In this document: positions 34,476 to 47,982 of the stretch, one piece after another
Layout: each line of letters starts with the position of its first letter
Position numbering within the stretch: position 1 is the first letter of the stretch
Origin: Drosophila pseudoobscura
Taxonomy: Eukaryota; Arthropoda; Insecta; Diptera; Drosophilidae
Reading direction: 5' to 3'
Length of the DNA stretch: 64,000 bases
Assembly (NCBI RefSeq): GCF_009870125.1
Contig: NC_046683.1
Coordinates: forward strand, 64,743,869-64,807,868
Notes under the pieces: model-generated
What the model was told of the DNA's origin: nothing
Databases searched by the model: none
The model's input: the letters and a program-made list of their open reading frames with translations, nothing else
Translations under genes and position numbers: made by a program

Positions 34476-35265
34476 AGAACACTACTGGATGCTGGATACG
34501 AATTCCAGCCACAAAGTGCTCGAAGAAACAGCTTCCTGATCTCAAAGTCCTAACAAAAGAGTGTTGGAAAAGCTGCTCAGCTTTAGAAGCAGTGCTTCCA
34601 GAATAGAACAGCCTGAAAGAAACAGTTCTGTAGAAAAAGATCCCACAAGAGTCTGAGTCTTGAATAAACAGTGCTGGAAAAGGCTTCACAACGCAACAGT
34701 GTTAGGAAAGCTTCTCCGCTATAGAGAACTCAACGAAGCAGTGCTCAAAAAGTCTTCCAGAATAGAAAACCTGAATGAAAGAGACCTGTAAGAGAAGATC
34801 CCACAAGAGTGGTCTTTGAAGAAGAGTCTTGAATAAACAGTGCTGGAAAAGGCTTCACAAGGCAACAGTGTTGGGAAAGCTTCTCAATGCTCAAGCAGTG
34901 CTCAAAAAGGCTTCCAGAATAGAAAACCTGAATGAAACAGTCCTGCAAGAGAAGATCCTAAAAGAGAGAGAGTCTTGAATAAACAGTGCTGGAAAAGGCT
35001 TCAGATGGAAACAGTGTTGCAAAAGCTCAAACAGTGTTTCAGTGCTCAAAAAGGATTCCAGAGAAGAATAAAAGGCTTCTCAAGGCAACAGTGTTGGGAA
35101 AGCTTCTCAGCTATAGAAAACTCAATGAAGCAGTGCTCAAAAAGGCTTCCAGAATAGAAAACCTGAATGAAAGAGACCTGTTAGAGAAGATCCCACAAGA
35201 GGGCGAGTCTTGAATAAACAGTGCTGGAAAAGGTTTCACAAGGCAACAGGGTTGGGAAAGCTTTC
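34476..35265. repeat. Degenerate tandem array, units 147-235 bp
   Basis: The phrase AGTCTTGAATAAACAGTGCT starts at 34656, 34824, 34971 and 35206. Between copies recur AAAAGGCTTC, GGCAACAGTGTTGGGAAAGC, AATAGAAAACCTGAATGAAA and AGAAGATCC. The copies differ by indels, and sub-units such as CAGTGCTNNAAAAGGCTTC repeat inside them. Each unit contains TTGAATAAAC, which gives an in-frame stop, so the array is unlikely to code. Confidence 0.8.
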
Positions 35266-38200
35266 AAGTTAACAAACCCCTCAAATCACTGTCTCTCCAT
35301 CGCTCCCAACTTCTCGATGGCCTGTCTAATACTTACACAAGAATCTACTTACGATTGACGCGGTGTTCGCCATTCTAATGGCTTCTAACTCGTCGAAGCA
35401 GCCCCGAGAATGTTCCAGTAATCAGACGAATGAGGTATCCACCCAGCAATGTGGGGGAGAAACCAGGTGCACTCTCCATCCATCCAATGTACGTGCCTGC
35501 CCAGCCCCAGCCCCAGCCCCCAGCCCCCAGCCCACACACAACCCGACGGCGAGGGGCCGAGCGAAATGTGCCGTAAGTCACGCCCAGATCATAGTAGATC
35601 TATGTATAGTATCTACCCTCCTGACGCACGCGCTTACGTCAATTTGTTGTCGCAACGCATGGCCGCCAGACGACATGTCAATGTTGGTTAATTACATGCA
35701 ACAAAACAGCCAAAGCAGCGGCAGCAACAATACAAAACGTTGATTATTGTAGCAGCAGCAGCAGCACAAAAGTTCAACCAAAGTGCACGCAACGATGTCG
35801 TCGCCTGCCATTTTCCATGCCACAAGCAAAAATCGGCGAGAGACCAAAACGTGCCACCAGCACTGCCACTTCCACTGCCACTGCGGCAACAACAATATGC
35901 CATTGTTAATTGCATGACATAATCCCCAGCGCTAATACGAAACCGAAAACTCAATCGCCGAAGCCAAAGCCAAAGCCAGGCGGCCAAGAAGTTGGCTAAA
36001 ATCAAAGCAAAGACAAATTGCAGCACAAACAACAACAGAAAAAGATCGTAAAAGAAACAATTACTTTTGTGGCCATGTGTGTGTGTGTGTGTGGTGTCTG
36101 TGCCTTTTAATTGCTTAACTATTGGCCCGCCGGCGTCCAATTGTTAATAAACAATTAGAGAATTTGCATTGCCCCACAGATCTGAGATCTGAGATGCCAG
36201 ATACAGATCTGGCGATCGGCGATCGCCAATCGGCGACATAAAGCTAATTTGAGTGACGGAACAGGCCCAGACACTCAAAGATCAACGCCGGTGGCCAGAA
36301 CCGACTCTTGACTGCTGACTGACTGACGGACTGAACGCAGGCAGCGACCATGCCGGACATTTGGACAACTTTGTCTCAATTTAGACACACGACGGGCTTC
36401 AATTACCATCGAGAATTGGAACTTATACGCGAGTAAATATCTGCACTGAGTACGGTGGAGGCCTGCTATAGGGAAACGTCGAGGTCTCGAAGGAACTTGG
36501 AGGCAGGAAGTGCCCAGAAGTGTCTACAGCTCTGGAAAGAGGTAGAAAATCTTTGAAATTCTTAATGTGGAATCTTTCAATCCATCTTTCAATTTGAAAC
36601 CTTTCCTAAATGCAGTCCATTACAATCCCCTAGAACGTATGCTTAGATTTAGTATCTTATGCCTTGACTAAAGCTTATTTAATGGAGTTTCATTTATTCT
36701 TTATTCTCAAAAGGTTCTAACATCCTGTCATGCCATTCCATAACCCCAGAGTCCCTGGCGACCCATGGAAATATACAAAATATATCCCGATTCCGACTCA
36801 AAGATCCCACAGAGACGTCTCTTTGTAGCCCCTGGGAAATCGTGGCTCCTGCACTTCCCAGCGAGTGTGCCTCACATCAGAGGCTCTACTGTACTGTCTT
36901 GGTCTGTCCATATGCTAAGTTTGCTGACAAATGCCGTATAAACAAATAAACGCGCTCGATTTCATTAGCACGCCGCACCACATCACAAAGCGTCGGTTTG
37001 GATCGGATCGGATGGATGGATGGCTGGATGGATGGCTGGCTGGATGGGGCAGCTGCTGCTGAAAATTGGAACAGAACGGAATGGACAGACGGATCCGATG
37101 GCTGCGAAGCGGATACGTCTGGAGGGGGTGGGGGCAGGGGCTGGGATGTGGATGTGGATGGGCAGAGAAGTGGGTGAAGTCCAAAGCGCATGCATTCCGG
37201 CATCTGGTCGCAAACGAACCCATTGGGGAGGCACATTTTGGGGCACACACTCTCTCTGTTTGCACAGATGTTCAGTATTCGGGAAAGGGGGGGAGGGGAG
37301 GGGCACATAGGTGGCTGGTAGGTGGCGCTTTAGAGGAATAGAGAGCGGAGATCGGAGATCGGAGATGTGACGTCGTCAGCCGCACAGCCTCAAAGCCCGA
37401 CGACGACGACGACGACCATTGATTGATGTTTTCAGCTGCAGCTGAGACACAGAAGTAGGTTGCTGTCTCTGCCACTGCCTCTGCCTCTGCCACTGCCTCT
37501 CAATGATGATGATGTTGGCGTTGACGTTGACGTTGATGCCTCCCCGGCGCACAGCTGGAAAACTGGGACTCTGTACGGCCCGGCTATTAACTGCAGTTCG
37601 CCTGCTCGAAAGCATATGGGAGCCGCCTCTGTTCGCAGTTCACTTTGATCGCATCTCCGGCAAATGTTTGCTTTGGCACCCCCGACTACGCTCCTCCATT
37701 CAGTGTGTCATCCACCGTGGGCCTCCCTCCGGAAATTAGTGAGCAAAAAATGTACTGAATGTACCCCAAAGGAGGGGAGAATGTGGCGTGGCGGGGCACT
37801 GTCCGTTCCGCCAGTGGATTGGCTGTACAAAGGTGCCATAAGCGAAAGGATACACTCGATACGGGAGATCGGCAGAGGCTTCCTTGCTTTCTGGCTCTTA
37901 CAGACATTTCCCATTGTCCATCGCTCGCACCTTTGCTCCATTTATTCTTGGGCGGCATCAAAGTTGAAACAAATTGGATTTGTTGTTGGTGGCTACAGCA
38001 CACCCCCCCCTCCAGCCCCTCCAGCCACCCCAGGGCTTGCTTTTGCTGGAAAATTGGCAAAGTTATTAAGCTTTTGACCCCCGTCGGAAAAGTTTTGGAA
38101 AAATCAACAGAAATTTATTCACATTACATCGCAAAGGCAATTTGGCAAACAATCAAGAATACATTCGAAATGTTTACGCTAATGGCGGCCACGTACGACA

Positions 38201-41200
38201 CGTGTTAGGGGGATCGAACGGGTGTATAACCCTTTCACCCCTCCCCGCCCCTTGCAGGCCAGTCATTATGTTGAATGGTCCCCGAGGAGCGGGGGAGCGG
38301 GGGGGGAAGTATGAAAATTTAATAACTTTTTGTTGCCGCTGCCGCTGCCGCTGTGGCACAGTAGCACGTATCCCCATGAGTCAGCAGGCAACACACCCAC
38401 GAACCAATCATAACATGTGGCTGAGATGGAGCATGGCGAAGGGGTGACCCGGGGGGGCGGGGTGCGGGGGTGCGGGGGTGCGGGGGCATGTGCCACATGC
38501 CAAAAAGCGCAGCAGCAGCCACTTGAGACGAGACACAGCTCTTGGGTCCGTGCGGCCATCTGTCATAATCGGTTCATCGTTGGCTGCATCCAAATTGTAA
38601 CCTAATAAGGTTCCTGCCGCTCTGCCACAGGCAGCTTCTGCCCTGTGCCTCTGCAGATGTTGCTGCAACTCAATTAACAGAGAGCGAAGCGCAGAAAGAG
38701 TCTTGAATTACGCATACGCCTCGTGGCAACACTTGCGGCATATGGCCGTGCACAGGGCCCTGCTCTCTGTGTTGCAACCCCTAACCAGCCACCGAAATCT
38801 CACCTCTCTTGGCTGTTCGGACAACCTGACATTTATGAATTATTCAGAAACGTTAAGAACAACGCAGATTTCCCAGCGGACTTTTGAGCGATGAATCGTG
38901 TTCCGCTCTCGGGGATGGGGTGGCTGCTCCGAATCTCTGATAAAAGATAAACTTGTCAGCTGTCGGCCTTGTCCACAGGGGGGGAGGGGGGCAGGGAGGA
39001 CTGCCACTGGGCACGTGCCTTAATTGTTTTGTTTTGCTGGGAGAGATCTATCGGCAGCATTTACATACGAGTATTTTGCACATTAGTTTTGCCTTTGATT
39101 TTTATTGTCAAACGAATGGATGGGACGGTTTGTGTTTTTGTCTTGGCAAAACAAAAAAATTAAAAGCCAATTTCGCGTGCGGGTCGGATCGGATCGGATC
39201 GGATCGGACCGGGTCGGGTCTGTTGTGCAAGTCTCTGGCAAGTCGGCGGCATTGCAATGTCATGCGAATCGTCCGGCTGTCCGGCTGTCCGGCTGTCCGT
39301 CCGACTGTCCGTCCGGCTGTCTCTCTGACAGTCTCTCCGTTTGTCAGTCTGTCAGTCTGTCAGTCCGTCTGTTAGTCACTCAATTCGTCTGCCTGTTAGT
39401 CATTCAATCATTTTGTGGAACGCACCTGCTGCCTGCCTGCAACCCACGCCTCAAGCTCGACTTGGCTCTTCCTCTCGCTCTCGCATCTTCGCCTGATTGG
39501 GTCTAGCTGCTCTCTCTCTCTCTCTCTTGCTGGCTGTGTGCATGCTTCCATCTTTCTCTCTTGTGTGTATCTCCATCTCTATCCCATTGGGGGCTGTGTG
39601 TCTTGATTTACCGTCGGCGTCGCATTGCGGAAAACTGCACTGCACGTTCGTGTTCATGTTCACGTTGGCTTTTTTGAAGGTTGCCCCATGCCCCTCAGCC
39701 CCCTCTCCTCAAGCAAAAACAACAGGCACAGCCACAGCCACAGCCTCGGCTTGTTGCCGCAATATTTATGATCTGATGAGCAGCCAATTTGTCTTGCGGC
39801 AGCTGCGAATGCAAAATGCCAGCGGAAACGCTCTCCAAAATCACCGATTCGCGTGGGAGCCAGCCCCAAAATTGATTGTTTCAAAGTTTATCTTAAATAC
39901 GAATTAAGCTGATTTGTCAAAGTCAAGGAATCCTCGTACCCCCCAGCCTTTGGAGCGGCTTGGGGTCAAACATTTGGGGGGGGGAATAGATTTTCAATGG
40001 GTTCCTTCAAACAGCCCTCAAGGCCGCATTCGAGTGGATGTTCCTTGAAATTCTATTTTGATTAAGTTGCAAAAATCAAAAAGCGTGAAATTACCAGCGT
40101 ATACGATTTTCGCAATGGGGAATAATTATATTCAAGTGGAAATTACATACAAATAAAATGAATTACCCATGAAAACACTCACGATTGGGCACTGCCCGAG
40201 GATATATCAATCTTCAAGGCGTTCCATCAGCGTTAAATGATAGTTTTCTTTCGTTCCCAACTGCCTGGAGCCCTCGTTTCGTATCCCTGTCCACCGTTCA
40301 ACCATCAAATAATACAATTTCAATTAACATCCAACATGTGGGCCCCAATATCTTGTGAATGTTCTGTCTCGGAGCCTCGATCGATTCGCTGCTGGGCGAT
40401 GGCGCGTTTTAAAACGCCCCCAAGTCGCGCGAGCTGTCACTTAATTTGTGGGCTCTGACCTTTGACCGTTGCGCTCATAAAAACTTCAAAAATTGCCCAT
40501 TGCCAATACGGCAAGAAATACGAGTATTCCCAAGAAATATTCTCTGCGACATTTAGCGGGCGGAATGGGGGGAGGGGTGGGGAATTGGGGGCTTATAAAA
40601 TTTAACGAATCTGTCAACCTGCCGACTGGGCGCAAGATTTACGAGAGCTCCACACTCCCGGGCACTAGGTGCAGTTAACAAATTGCTAAACCACGGACTC
40701 CACAGCGCGATGATGGTGGCGGGGTCCTAAGCCTGTGTCTGGCTCTGGGTCTGGCTTTGGGTCTGGCTCTGGGCCTGGTCTTTGTCCCGCTGTGCGGGCG
40801 GACGGCCATCCACTGGGGCTGGGGCTGGGGCTGGGGCTGGGGCTGGGACTGGGGCTCAAATTAAATCGATAGCCGTGCTTAAATGTCGGCTAATGCAAAG
40901 CAAATAGCAAAACAATAAGAAGCGCGGGGGAGGCTGGCGAGCGGTAGAGGCCAGTGTCTGAAAGTCTGACTCGGAGCCGCCGCCTGCCAGCAACTGCGAT
41001 AATTGCTATATGTCTAAGATACCCCTTAAACGAGCCGCGGAATTGGGTGTATCTGTGGTTAGTACTTGGGGCAAACGTTTAACAAACCACCGAAGCCTTT
41101 GGGGGTTCTTAAGGGGTTCCATTGTTGTTCCATTCATATCTGTATAGCTCAAGATTCCATCTAGATTATACTTAGTGTATCTTTGGTGTATTTTCAATGT

Positions 41201-41479
41201 GCGGCTTCGGCTTTGGTCTCTGTTTTCGTTGCCGGCTGTCCGTTACTCTTGCGGCAAAGGGTGTGCTCTGCCACAGGGTATCCTCTAGGTCCATCTGCCT
41301 TCTTCAGAGCCTCTGCAACTTGTTTGCGCTTGCATTAGAGCTCGTACAACAGTCTGGGCCTCGGTCTCGGTCTCTGGCTCTGTCTCTGTCTCTGTCTCTG
41401 AGTCACCCGCTTCGAGCCACCTGTGCGCCAGTGCCGTCGACGACGTCAGCTACGCTACAGATTCAGTTCCAGGCATCGA
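35266..41479. other. Gene-free DNA with microsatellites
   Basis: No gene is supported. Simple sequence: CCCAGC repeats (about 35500-35531), GTGT (about 36076-36093), GGATCGGATC and GGCTGGAT runs (about 36999-37045), GACGAC (about 37399-37417), GCCGCT (about 38334-38351), GGGGGTGC repeats (about 38464-38485), GGATC pentamers (39184-39210), GTCCG/GTCAG repeats (39270-39375), a CT run (about 39511-39528) and GGGGCT repeats (about 40815-40857). An unconstrained-looking AT-richer island lies at 36430-36830. Confidence 0.5.
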
Positions 41480-41481
41480 TC

Positions 41482-41513
<32 letters not shown>

Positions 41514-41825
41514 TCGGCTTCGGCTTTGGGGGCTCCAAGCTTGAGAGCTTAGCGCCAGGCAGCTGCACCTGCGCCAATCGCTAGCCAGCTGCTGCTGCTG
41601 CTGCTGCCGCTGCCGCTGGATGTTGTTGCTGTTGCAAGTGCTGTTGTTGCTGCTGCTGTTGCTGCCACTTCAGCCCACTCTCGTGTCTGCCTGGCGCCGC
41701 TCTCTTTCTGGCTGGAGCTCCAGCTCAACGTTCGTTCAGCTTCGAGATCAGCTCCACTTTTTTCCAGCAATTAGCTTCCATCGTTGATCGTTCATCGTTG
41801 ATGCCGCCGCCGCTTTGCATTTTAA
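41480..41825. repeat. GGCT tetramer run and CTG repeats
   Basis: GGCTGGCT repeats fill 41481-41512. CTGCTG/CTGTTG runs fill about 41588-41667. Open frames across them are low-complexity. Confidence 0.7.
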
Positions 41826-41970
41826 TACCCTTTGCAGAGGGTGATACGTACTAAAGATTGCATTTCCCAGATGTTTCCAGCACATTTACGATCGTTAAAA
41901 GTGTACTGATGGGTGCCTGATCTGTGGCACTGAGCGATCTGTAAGGGTATCCCCATCTTCGACTCTCTTG
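41826..41970 (+). repeat. Dispersed TACCCT hairpin repeat, copy at 41.8 kb
   Basis: TACCCT (41826-41831) and AGGGT (41838-41842) form the opening hairpin. AAGGGTATCCCC...TTCGACT closes it near 41943-41964. It has the same order as the copies at 413, 7995 and 55175. Confidence 0.6.
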
Positions 41971-42384
41971 ACAGCCAGCCTTTCTTTCTTGTTTTCTAAT
42001 TACTCCATGACTTTGTGCGGCTTTGTAGCCAACTCTGATCCGAGCCGCAGTCTCCTCCTGCCCCCAATCCGTCTTCGAGCCGTAACCTTTTCAATTGTTT
42101 TCGGCTTTTGGTTTTCGGTTTTCGGTTTTCTGTTGCCTTTGCGCAATTTCAAATTTAATTTTCAATTTCTTGTCGCTGCGTGTCAGTTCCGTTGGCATTT
42201 CAATTGAGTAATTTGCAGGCGAAACATTTCGTAAATGTTTACCCCCCCCCCCCCTACCTTCTCGCATCCCCCCTCTATAAGGGGGAGGGAAGTGCTACAG
42301 TTTCGGTTTCAATTTCAGTTCAGAAATATCTGCCTCTGGTCTCTCGCGCGGCTTCAGTTCCACTTGAAATTTTAATGGTTTGTC

Positions 42385-42386
<2 letters not shown>
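41971..42386. other. Non-coding DNA with poly-C run
   Basis: No gene. Thirteen C residues lie at 42242-42254. A GTTTTCGG repeat lies near 42100-42130. Confidence 0.5.

Positions 42387-42434
<48 letters not shown>
42387..42434. repeat. GT dinucleotide microsatellite
   Basis: Twenty-four uninterrupted GT units, the longest perfect dinucleotide run in the window. Expect length variation between individuals. Confidence 0.95.
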
Positions 42435-42435
<1 letters not shown>

Positions 42436-45400
42436 GCCTGTTTTGTTGCCTGCTAAATTAGCGTCTAATTTGGCTTTTATCTTTTATGCAGTCGCAGCTA
42501 ATTATTTATATATAAATAAAAGGCTGCCGTTGTCGGCAATTGTTTTTTAAATGCGAAATTCGTAACGCGACTTATCGCCACAATTGCCATTCAAAGTGGT
42601 TCTGTTGGGGCGCCTTTGGGAGGGTGGGGGATACCCCAAATGGGCTTCACTTGGGAGACCTTTATCCAACACTTTTCCTCTCCTTCTGCTCTGTTCTTGA
42701 AGAGTTATTTCCAGATCAAATCAGGACCCTAAAACCATTCAGTGGACCCAGACCGAGAGTAAAGGTCTGTGGCTAGAGAGGTGACTCTTTTGATTGATTT
42801 CCATTAAGGAACTGTTTGGGACAGTCTCTGCCTGAGATCTAATAATATAGATGGGCTGACTCTATGGATGATAAGTCAACGAGATATTTGCCATTGGGAA
42901 TGTTTTTTCCTGATAAATCATTAATTATTGCAGGAGTATCTTATCTTTGTAAAAGTCTTTAAAAGAGGGGTTCCGTTTCCTGACTTTTAAAGATCTAAGG
43001 CTAGTATTCTTTGAATACCTTAAGAATCCTTTGTATTTCTGTCTCTTCCACAGTTACGCCAAGACCTTAACAGATTCTCCGGTTATTCAGTTGAACTGGA
43101 TACCCCCGGATCGATCAATCGCAGTGCCCTCAAAAGGTGATTGAAATTGAAAACGAAACCGAAACCGAAATCGAAATCGAAACCCCGAACACATGATATA
43201 CAGATCGTGTTAAGAGTCGAAATCGGACGGGACGTACGCTGTTCGCTGTCGGAAATTCAAGTGCACATTTCTCATTGATAACTCCGACGGATTCCGATCC
43301 GTTGGGTGCATGTAAACAGACGACGGTGGTGGGGGGGGGGGGGCACTCGGGGCGGGACGATATCAATTAAAAGGGACTATAAATTGTCACTTTATCAATT
43401 GGGGAAGGCGTGCGACATCGCCTCGAACCCAAAATCCGTGCAAAACCCAATTAATTTGTTGTTGTAGCCGGTGCTCATCGTTTTAGCGCAATCGCGACAC
43501 GGGCTTGGGGCTCATATCAGAGGGCCTTTAGAGAAGGGCAGGGTAAGGGGCTGGGGCTGGGGGGTAAACCCATAAATTCATCAGCCTAATTACAACGAAC
43601 AAACACACACACATGCCCACTGTACTACAGTGAACGCACTTAAAGAGCAAAAGCAACGTATAAGAACGTGTGCCCGAAGATAAGAGACGAAGAACCTACG
43701 TAATGAACCTTGGGAGAGTGAAACGGAGGAGGAGGAGGAGGCGGAGGCGGAGAGGAGCTTGCCTTTGGTCGGTGCAACCACCTGTTGGACCATGGAATGG
43801 CCAAGGAATGGGGTTGGCTAGTCACAACATACAGCAGCAGGCAGAGCTGATAAGCCTCTACTACTACGCGATGGTCTCCCCGCCCGCCCCCCCCCCGAGG
43901 CCAGGTTTGGGGACGCCCTGGCCATCTGGCAATGGAACGAACGGCCGCTCTTATCGCAGCCCAGCACGCCAGCACGGGGCCATGTGGGCGTAATGCGTAG
44001 CCGTGTCTGATAAGCCCAGGTGCCAAGGTACTGTGCGCGAGTGCCAGTGCGAGTGCGAGTGCGAGTACAATGAGTGTTCTGAGTGCCCCGGCACTTGGAA
44101 CCCACTTTGCACCCAGAACAGAACTCCCAGGTATGAGTCGTCGACGTCGTGGTCTATTTTAAAAGTAGCCCCAAATGCGAGTGCAAACTGATAAATATTG
44201 TTTACACACACACACACACAGGTCTCTTCCTCTGGAGAGGGAAGTACGAGTACGAGTACGAGTACGAGCATGAGGAATTGAAATTACTTTGCACCGGGAG
44301 ATTGGCTCGGTTATGGCAATAAAAGTGGCCCCATAAGTGCTCACAGGTGTCTCCAGCTCAATCTGCGATCCATTCACATTATAGCCACCACCACGCATGT
44401 GTCCGCCTCAAACTCCGCTCCGCACCACTCCTCTCCCCTCCCCCCTGCCCCCTGTAAGCGTATGCCACTATCAGAATGAGACCCCAGACATGTCATCATT
44501 TGAATTTCTAATCTGTTTTTTATCTGCTCACCTGTACGTACCTGTATACCTCTTCTATAAGTCTTTTCTGTCTTTTTTTTTTCTGTCGCTTTCTGTCGTT
44601 TGTCGTCTGGCCAAACTGGCTCAACATCGGGAGTCCGGTTTTTGGCTTTTGGATTTGGCCTTTTTTTGGTTTTATTTTTGGTTTTTTGGTCTACAGGTGT
44701 TTTGCACTAATCGAAAACTATTTTTCCCGATAGTCACTCTAATTAATTTATGGGCCTACCTCTCCTGGCAGTCCGGAATGGGGCTCTCGAGCTCGCTCGA
44801 GATTGCGCAGTGCAAAGGCCCCATGGGGGGGAGGGGGCACCGGAAGCGTGCTAATTTTACGGCTATGCTCCGATGGATCGATGGATCGATCGATGGTGGG
44901 GATCAATGGATTGATTGTCGGATCTGAGAGGGAGACTTGTTTGAATATATGTCAGATTAGGGATATCAATTGGTTGTAGGAAATGATTTGTTTCCCGAAA
45001 TGAATGCCATAAAATTTGATTAATTTGTGGATTGAAGATAAGTTCGGTTTTGCTTTCATTTCGGTTGGGGAATTTGTGTTGGTCTATCAATGAAGGTCAA
45101 GCAGTTCAATCAAGCAGTGCCAATTTTCATATAAAATCCCAAAAAATAGGGTATTTTATTATTTATTATTTACTAATATACAAATATTATTCTCATTAAA
45201 TATTTATTATTTATTAATATCAAAATATTTTTGTTTTATAGTTTTCTTATGTTTATTTTTGTTCCTTTTGCTTCAGATTATTTTTCAGCTGATAATGTTG
45301 ATTAAATAATAATTTGCAGTGGATTCGCACTGATTAAAAAATCGCAAATAACAGCAATCGAGGAGTAATAAATAAATAATAGTAGATTCTATAATAAAAT

Positions 45401-47963
45401 AGCAGCCACACGCTGTTTTAGTGTGTTTTACCATCAAAATTATTGGTTTTCGGACATTTAAATTAAAGAAATATCCGTGATGAATCCATGATCTTTGATC
45501 GAATTTGTTGAGTGCTTTCCAAACAGGTGTTGAGTGGCAGGTGCGTGAGGGGCGTGGCACATAATCTAATTGCTGCAATGCGTGAATTTATGAACTCTCC
45601 CCGTAATTTGTACGTTGCACGTCCGTCTCATCGAGAGGGGGGGGGGTCGACAAATGTGCAAACAAACGTAATAATAACATCAGCCCGGGCCAAACACACG
45701 CACACGCCAAAAAGGGATGTGGCAGTGGCTGTGGCAGTGGCTGTGGCACTCACTCAAGCACTCGAACCCGCAACGAAACGAAACAGAGAGACACCCTTGG
45801 CCAACTGGCGAGACCGCATTCGGATCGAGGGGTTGATTCGATGTGTCAGCAAAGGAGTCAAGAGGTTTTGAATAAATTTAACACGACTTATAAGGCAGAT
45901 GACAACATCCCAACCCACTGGCAGCGGGGGGTGGGGTGGGGTGCAGTGGCGATGAGCCGACAAATGTTGGTGGTAGCCGAGGGCATTACTGATATTCAGC
46001 AGATGTTTGAAACACAGTAAAGGAGTAGCCTCCGCACTCGGAAGTCTAGTTTTACGAGTCTTCAAAGTACTCCTTTTCCATATTTTGGAAACACGATGGA
46101 TCTGCAAGTGTAATAATAATGTTAGAGCCGGCCAAGCCACCCTTCGGCCTTCAGCCTTCGGTCTTCGGTCTTTGTCTTTCAATTGAATTTCTGTTTGCAT
46201 TGCCTTAATTTGTGCCGTTCATAGGCCATTTGTTCCAATTTATGTCATCATCAGAGGCATGGCACAGACACAGACACAGACCAGGCCGAAATGCTGTCAG
46301 CTGCTGGCAAAAAGAAAAAAAAACACAGAAAAAATATCTCTCTCATATCTCTCGAGAGGGGAAACAATAGAGCACACACACACAGATGTGGGCATATTTT
46401 TTAAGCGCATAGAAACCTATTGCCATGGCCACACAACACACAACAGACAACAGGTGTGCGGCTCATTTGAATGGGTGCGCTAAGAAAAAACTGGCCAAGA
46501 GCAGAGACATAGTCAAGAGAGAGAGAGAGAGAGCGAGAGCCACCGCCGCCTGGCATTGTCATAACGGATACGTCATGTGGGCTACGTCTTCGTCTTGCCT
46601 GCCGCCTGCGATCTACTCCGGGGCTTATCTTGGCCTAATGGCCAAGACGTGTTCAACGCATTAACATTTGCCAAAAGCTTTGAGACTTTGTTTTAGATTT
46701 ATACAATTTTTGTTGTCCGACCATTCGACGAACGCTCGAAATGAAAATGTCCAACAAATATCCAACAATGTTACAACAATAATAACAATAACCATTACGG
46801 CTATATGGCTACGGCTACGGCTACGGCTACGGCTATAACATTGTATTGTATTGTATGGCTTGTTGAACATTTTGCGAGTTGGCTTTCGTGTCATTCAACG
46901 GCGAAGGCTGTCCGTCAGGGGCCAATCAGAGCGGGCGGTACGGGGACCCACAGCTAGGATCCACGACAGGGAGGAAGGCATGTCGATTGTCTTTGGGTTT
47001 GAAGAATTCAAGTACAAGGAAGTAAACCTTTCCTCGGTGAAAATCCACTCCATTTCTGGCACATTTTTCACTAGCCGAAAGCCCATAAAACGAATCAAAT
47101 ACAAACTTGTAGCACATTGTAGCCAAACAATTGAGTTCTGCACAGTCCACAAAGGAGATATGTGTATAAACCAATGAGTTATTACTCGTATTGTTTATGG
47201 CAGTACTCGAGAACTTTCACCCTGATTTGATCAATCCCCGAGCACTCGAAGGCAACATGCGACTCATGTACAAATGTACTTAGCGAGAGATTAAACAAAA
47301 CCAGTGAACAATTATCATTAGCGCGGGGCAAAGCCCGAAAACAGATGGTGTGGGGGGTTTGGGGGAACACCCAGCATAAACTGGCTCGGGGGCTTTCTAG
47401 GGCTAGGGTATTTTCCGCTGAAGAGCAAGCAGTGGCAAAGTCCTGCTGGGCCAAGTAGTTCTTCTGTTGTCTCCTGCTTGGAAAGCAGTCCAAAGCTCAG
47501 TCTTTTGCTGCCGATCAAGCAGTTCCAGCAGGCTCTCAGCCTCAACTGTTTTCCTTCAGTGGCTCTCCTTGAACCTCTTGATAGCAAGCAGTCTCTTCTC
47601 TCTCTCTCTGTCTCTCTCCTGCCTCCGATCCAGAGTCAAGCAGCGTCGCTTGCGGGGCTTCATTTCCATGAACATCAAGCAGTCTAACAAGCAAATGGTC
47701 GGCCATTTTGTACAGGGCCCCACCCAGCACCGGCAGCGGCACCACCCGCACTTGCTGCCCCTCCCCTCGCGGCAATTGATGCGCAAACAACAACAGCAAA
47801 GCCCTGCCTGTCTCGATTTGAGTAATTACCTGGTCCACAACTCGTCCCATCATATCATCCTCCCCCTTTGGGGGGGTGGTGGGCAAGGTCGGTTCGGCTC
47901 GGCTCGACTCGGATCGGATCGGATCGGCTCTATCTGCTCGTTGGCCGCTCGATAGCGCACAAA
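42435..47963. other. Gene-free DNA with repeats
   Basis: No gene is supported. A G13 run lies at 43331-43343, a GAGGAG run near 43727-43745, GAGTAC repeats at 44243-44269 and GATGGATC words near 44872-44892. A very AT-rich section at 45150-45240 contains a 29-bp block (start 45160) repeated 41 bp later (start 45201). GGCTAC repeats lie at about 46806-46836. CAAGCAGT octamers cluster at 47426, 47516, 47585 and 47676. GGATC pentamers lie at 47911-47930. A 65-codon ATG frame at 46980-47177 is not convincing. Confidence 0.5.
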
Positions 47964-47982
47964 TCAGGTGCATAACACCTGA
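47964..47982. promoter_or_regulatory. Inverted pair of CAGGTG E-boxes
   Basis: TCAGGTG (47964-47970) and CACCTGA (47976-47982) are perfect inverted arms around CATAA. CAGGTG is an E-box bound by Daughterless-containing bHLH dimers and by Snail-type zinc fingers. The functional role is inference. Confidence 0.35.

Noticed and set aside
46980..47177. 65-codon ATG frame of mixed composition
   Set aside because: Short, with the opposite strand also open and no promoter or poly(A) support. Worth a conservation check only.
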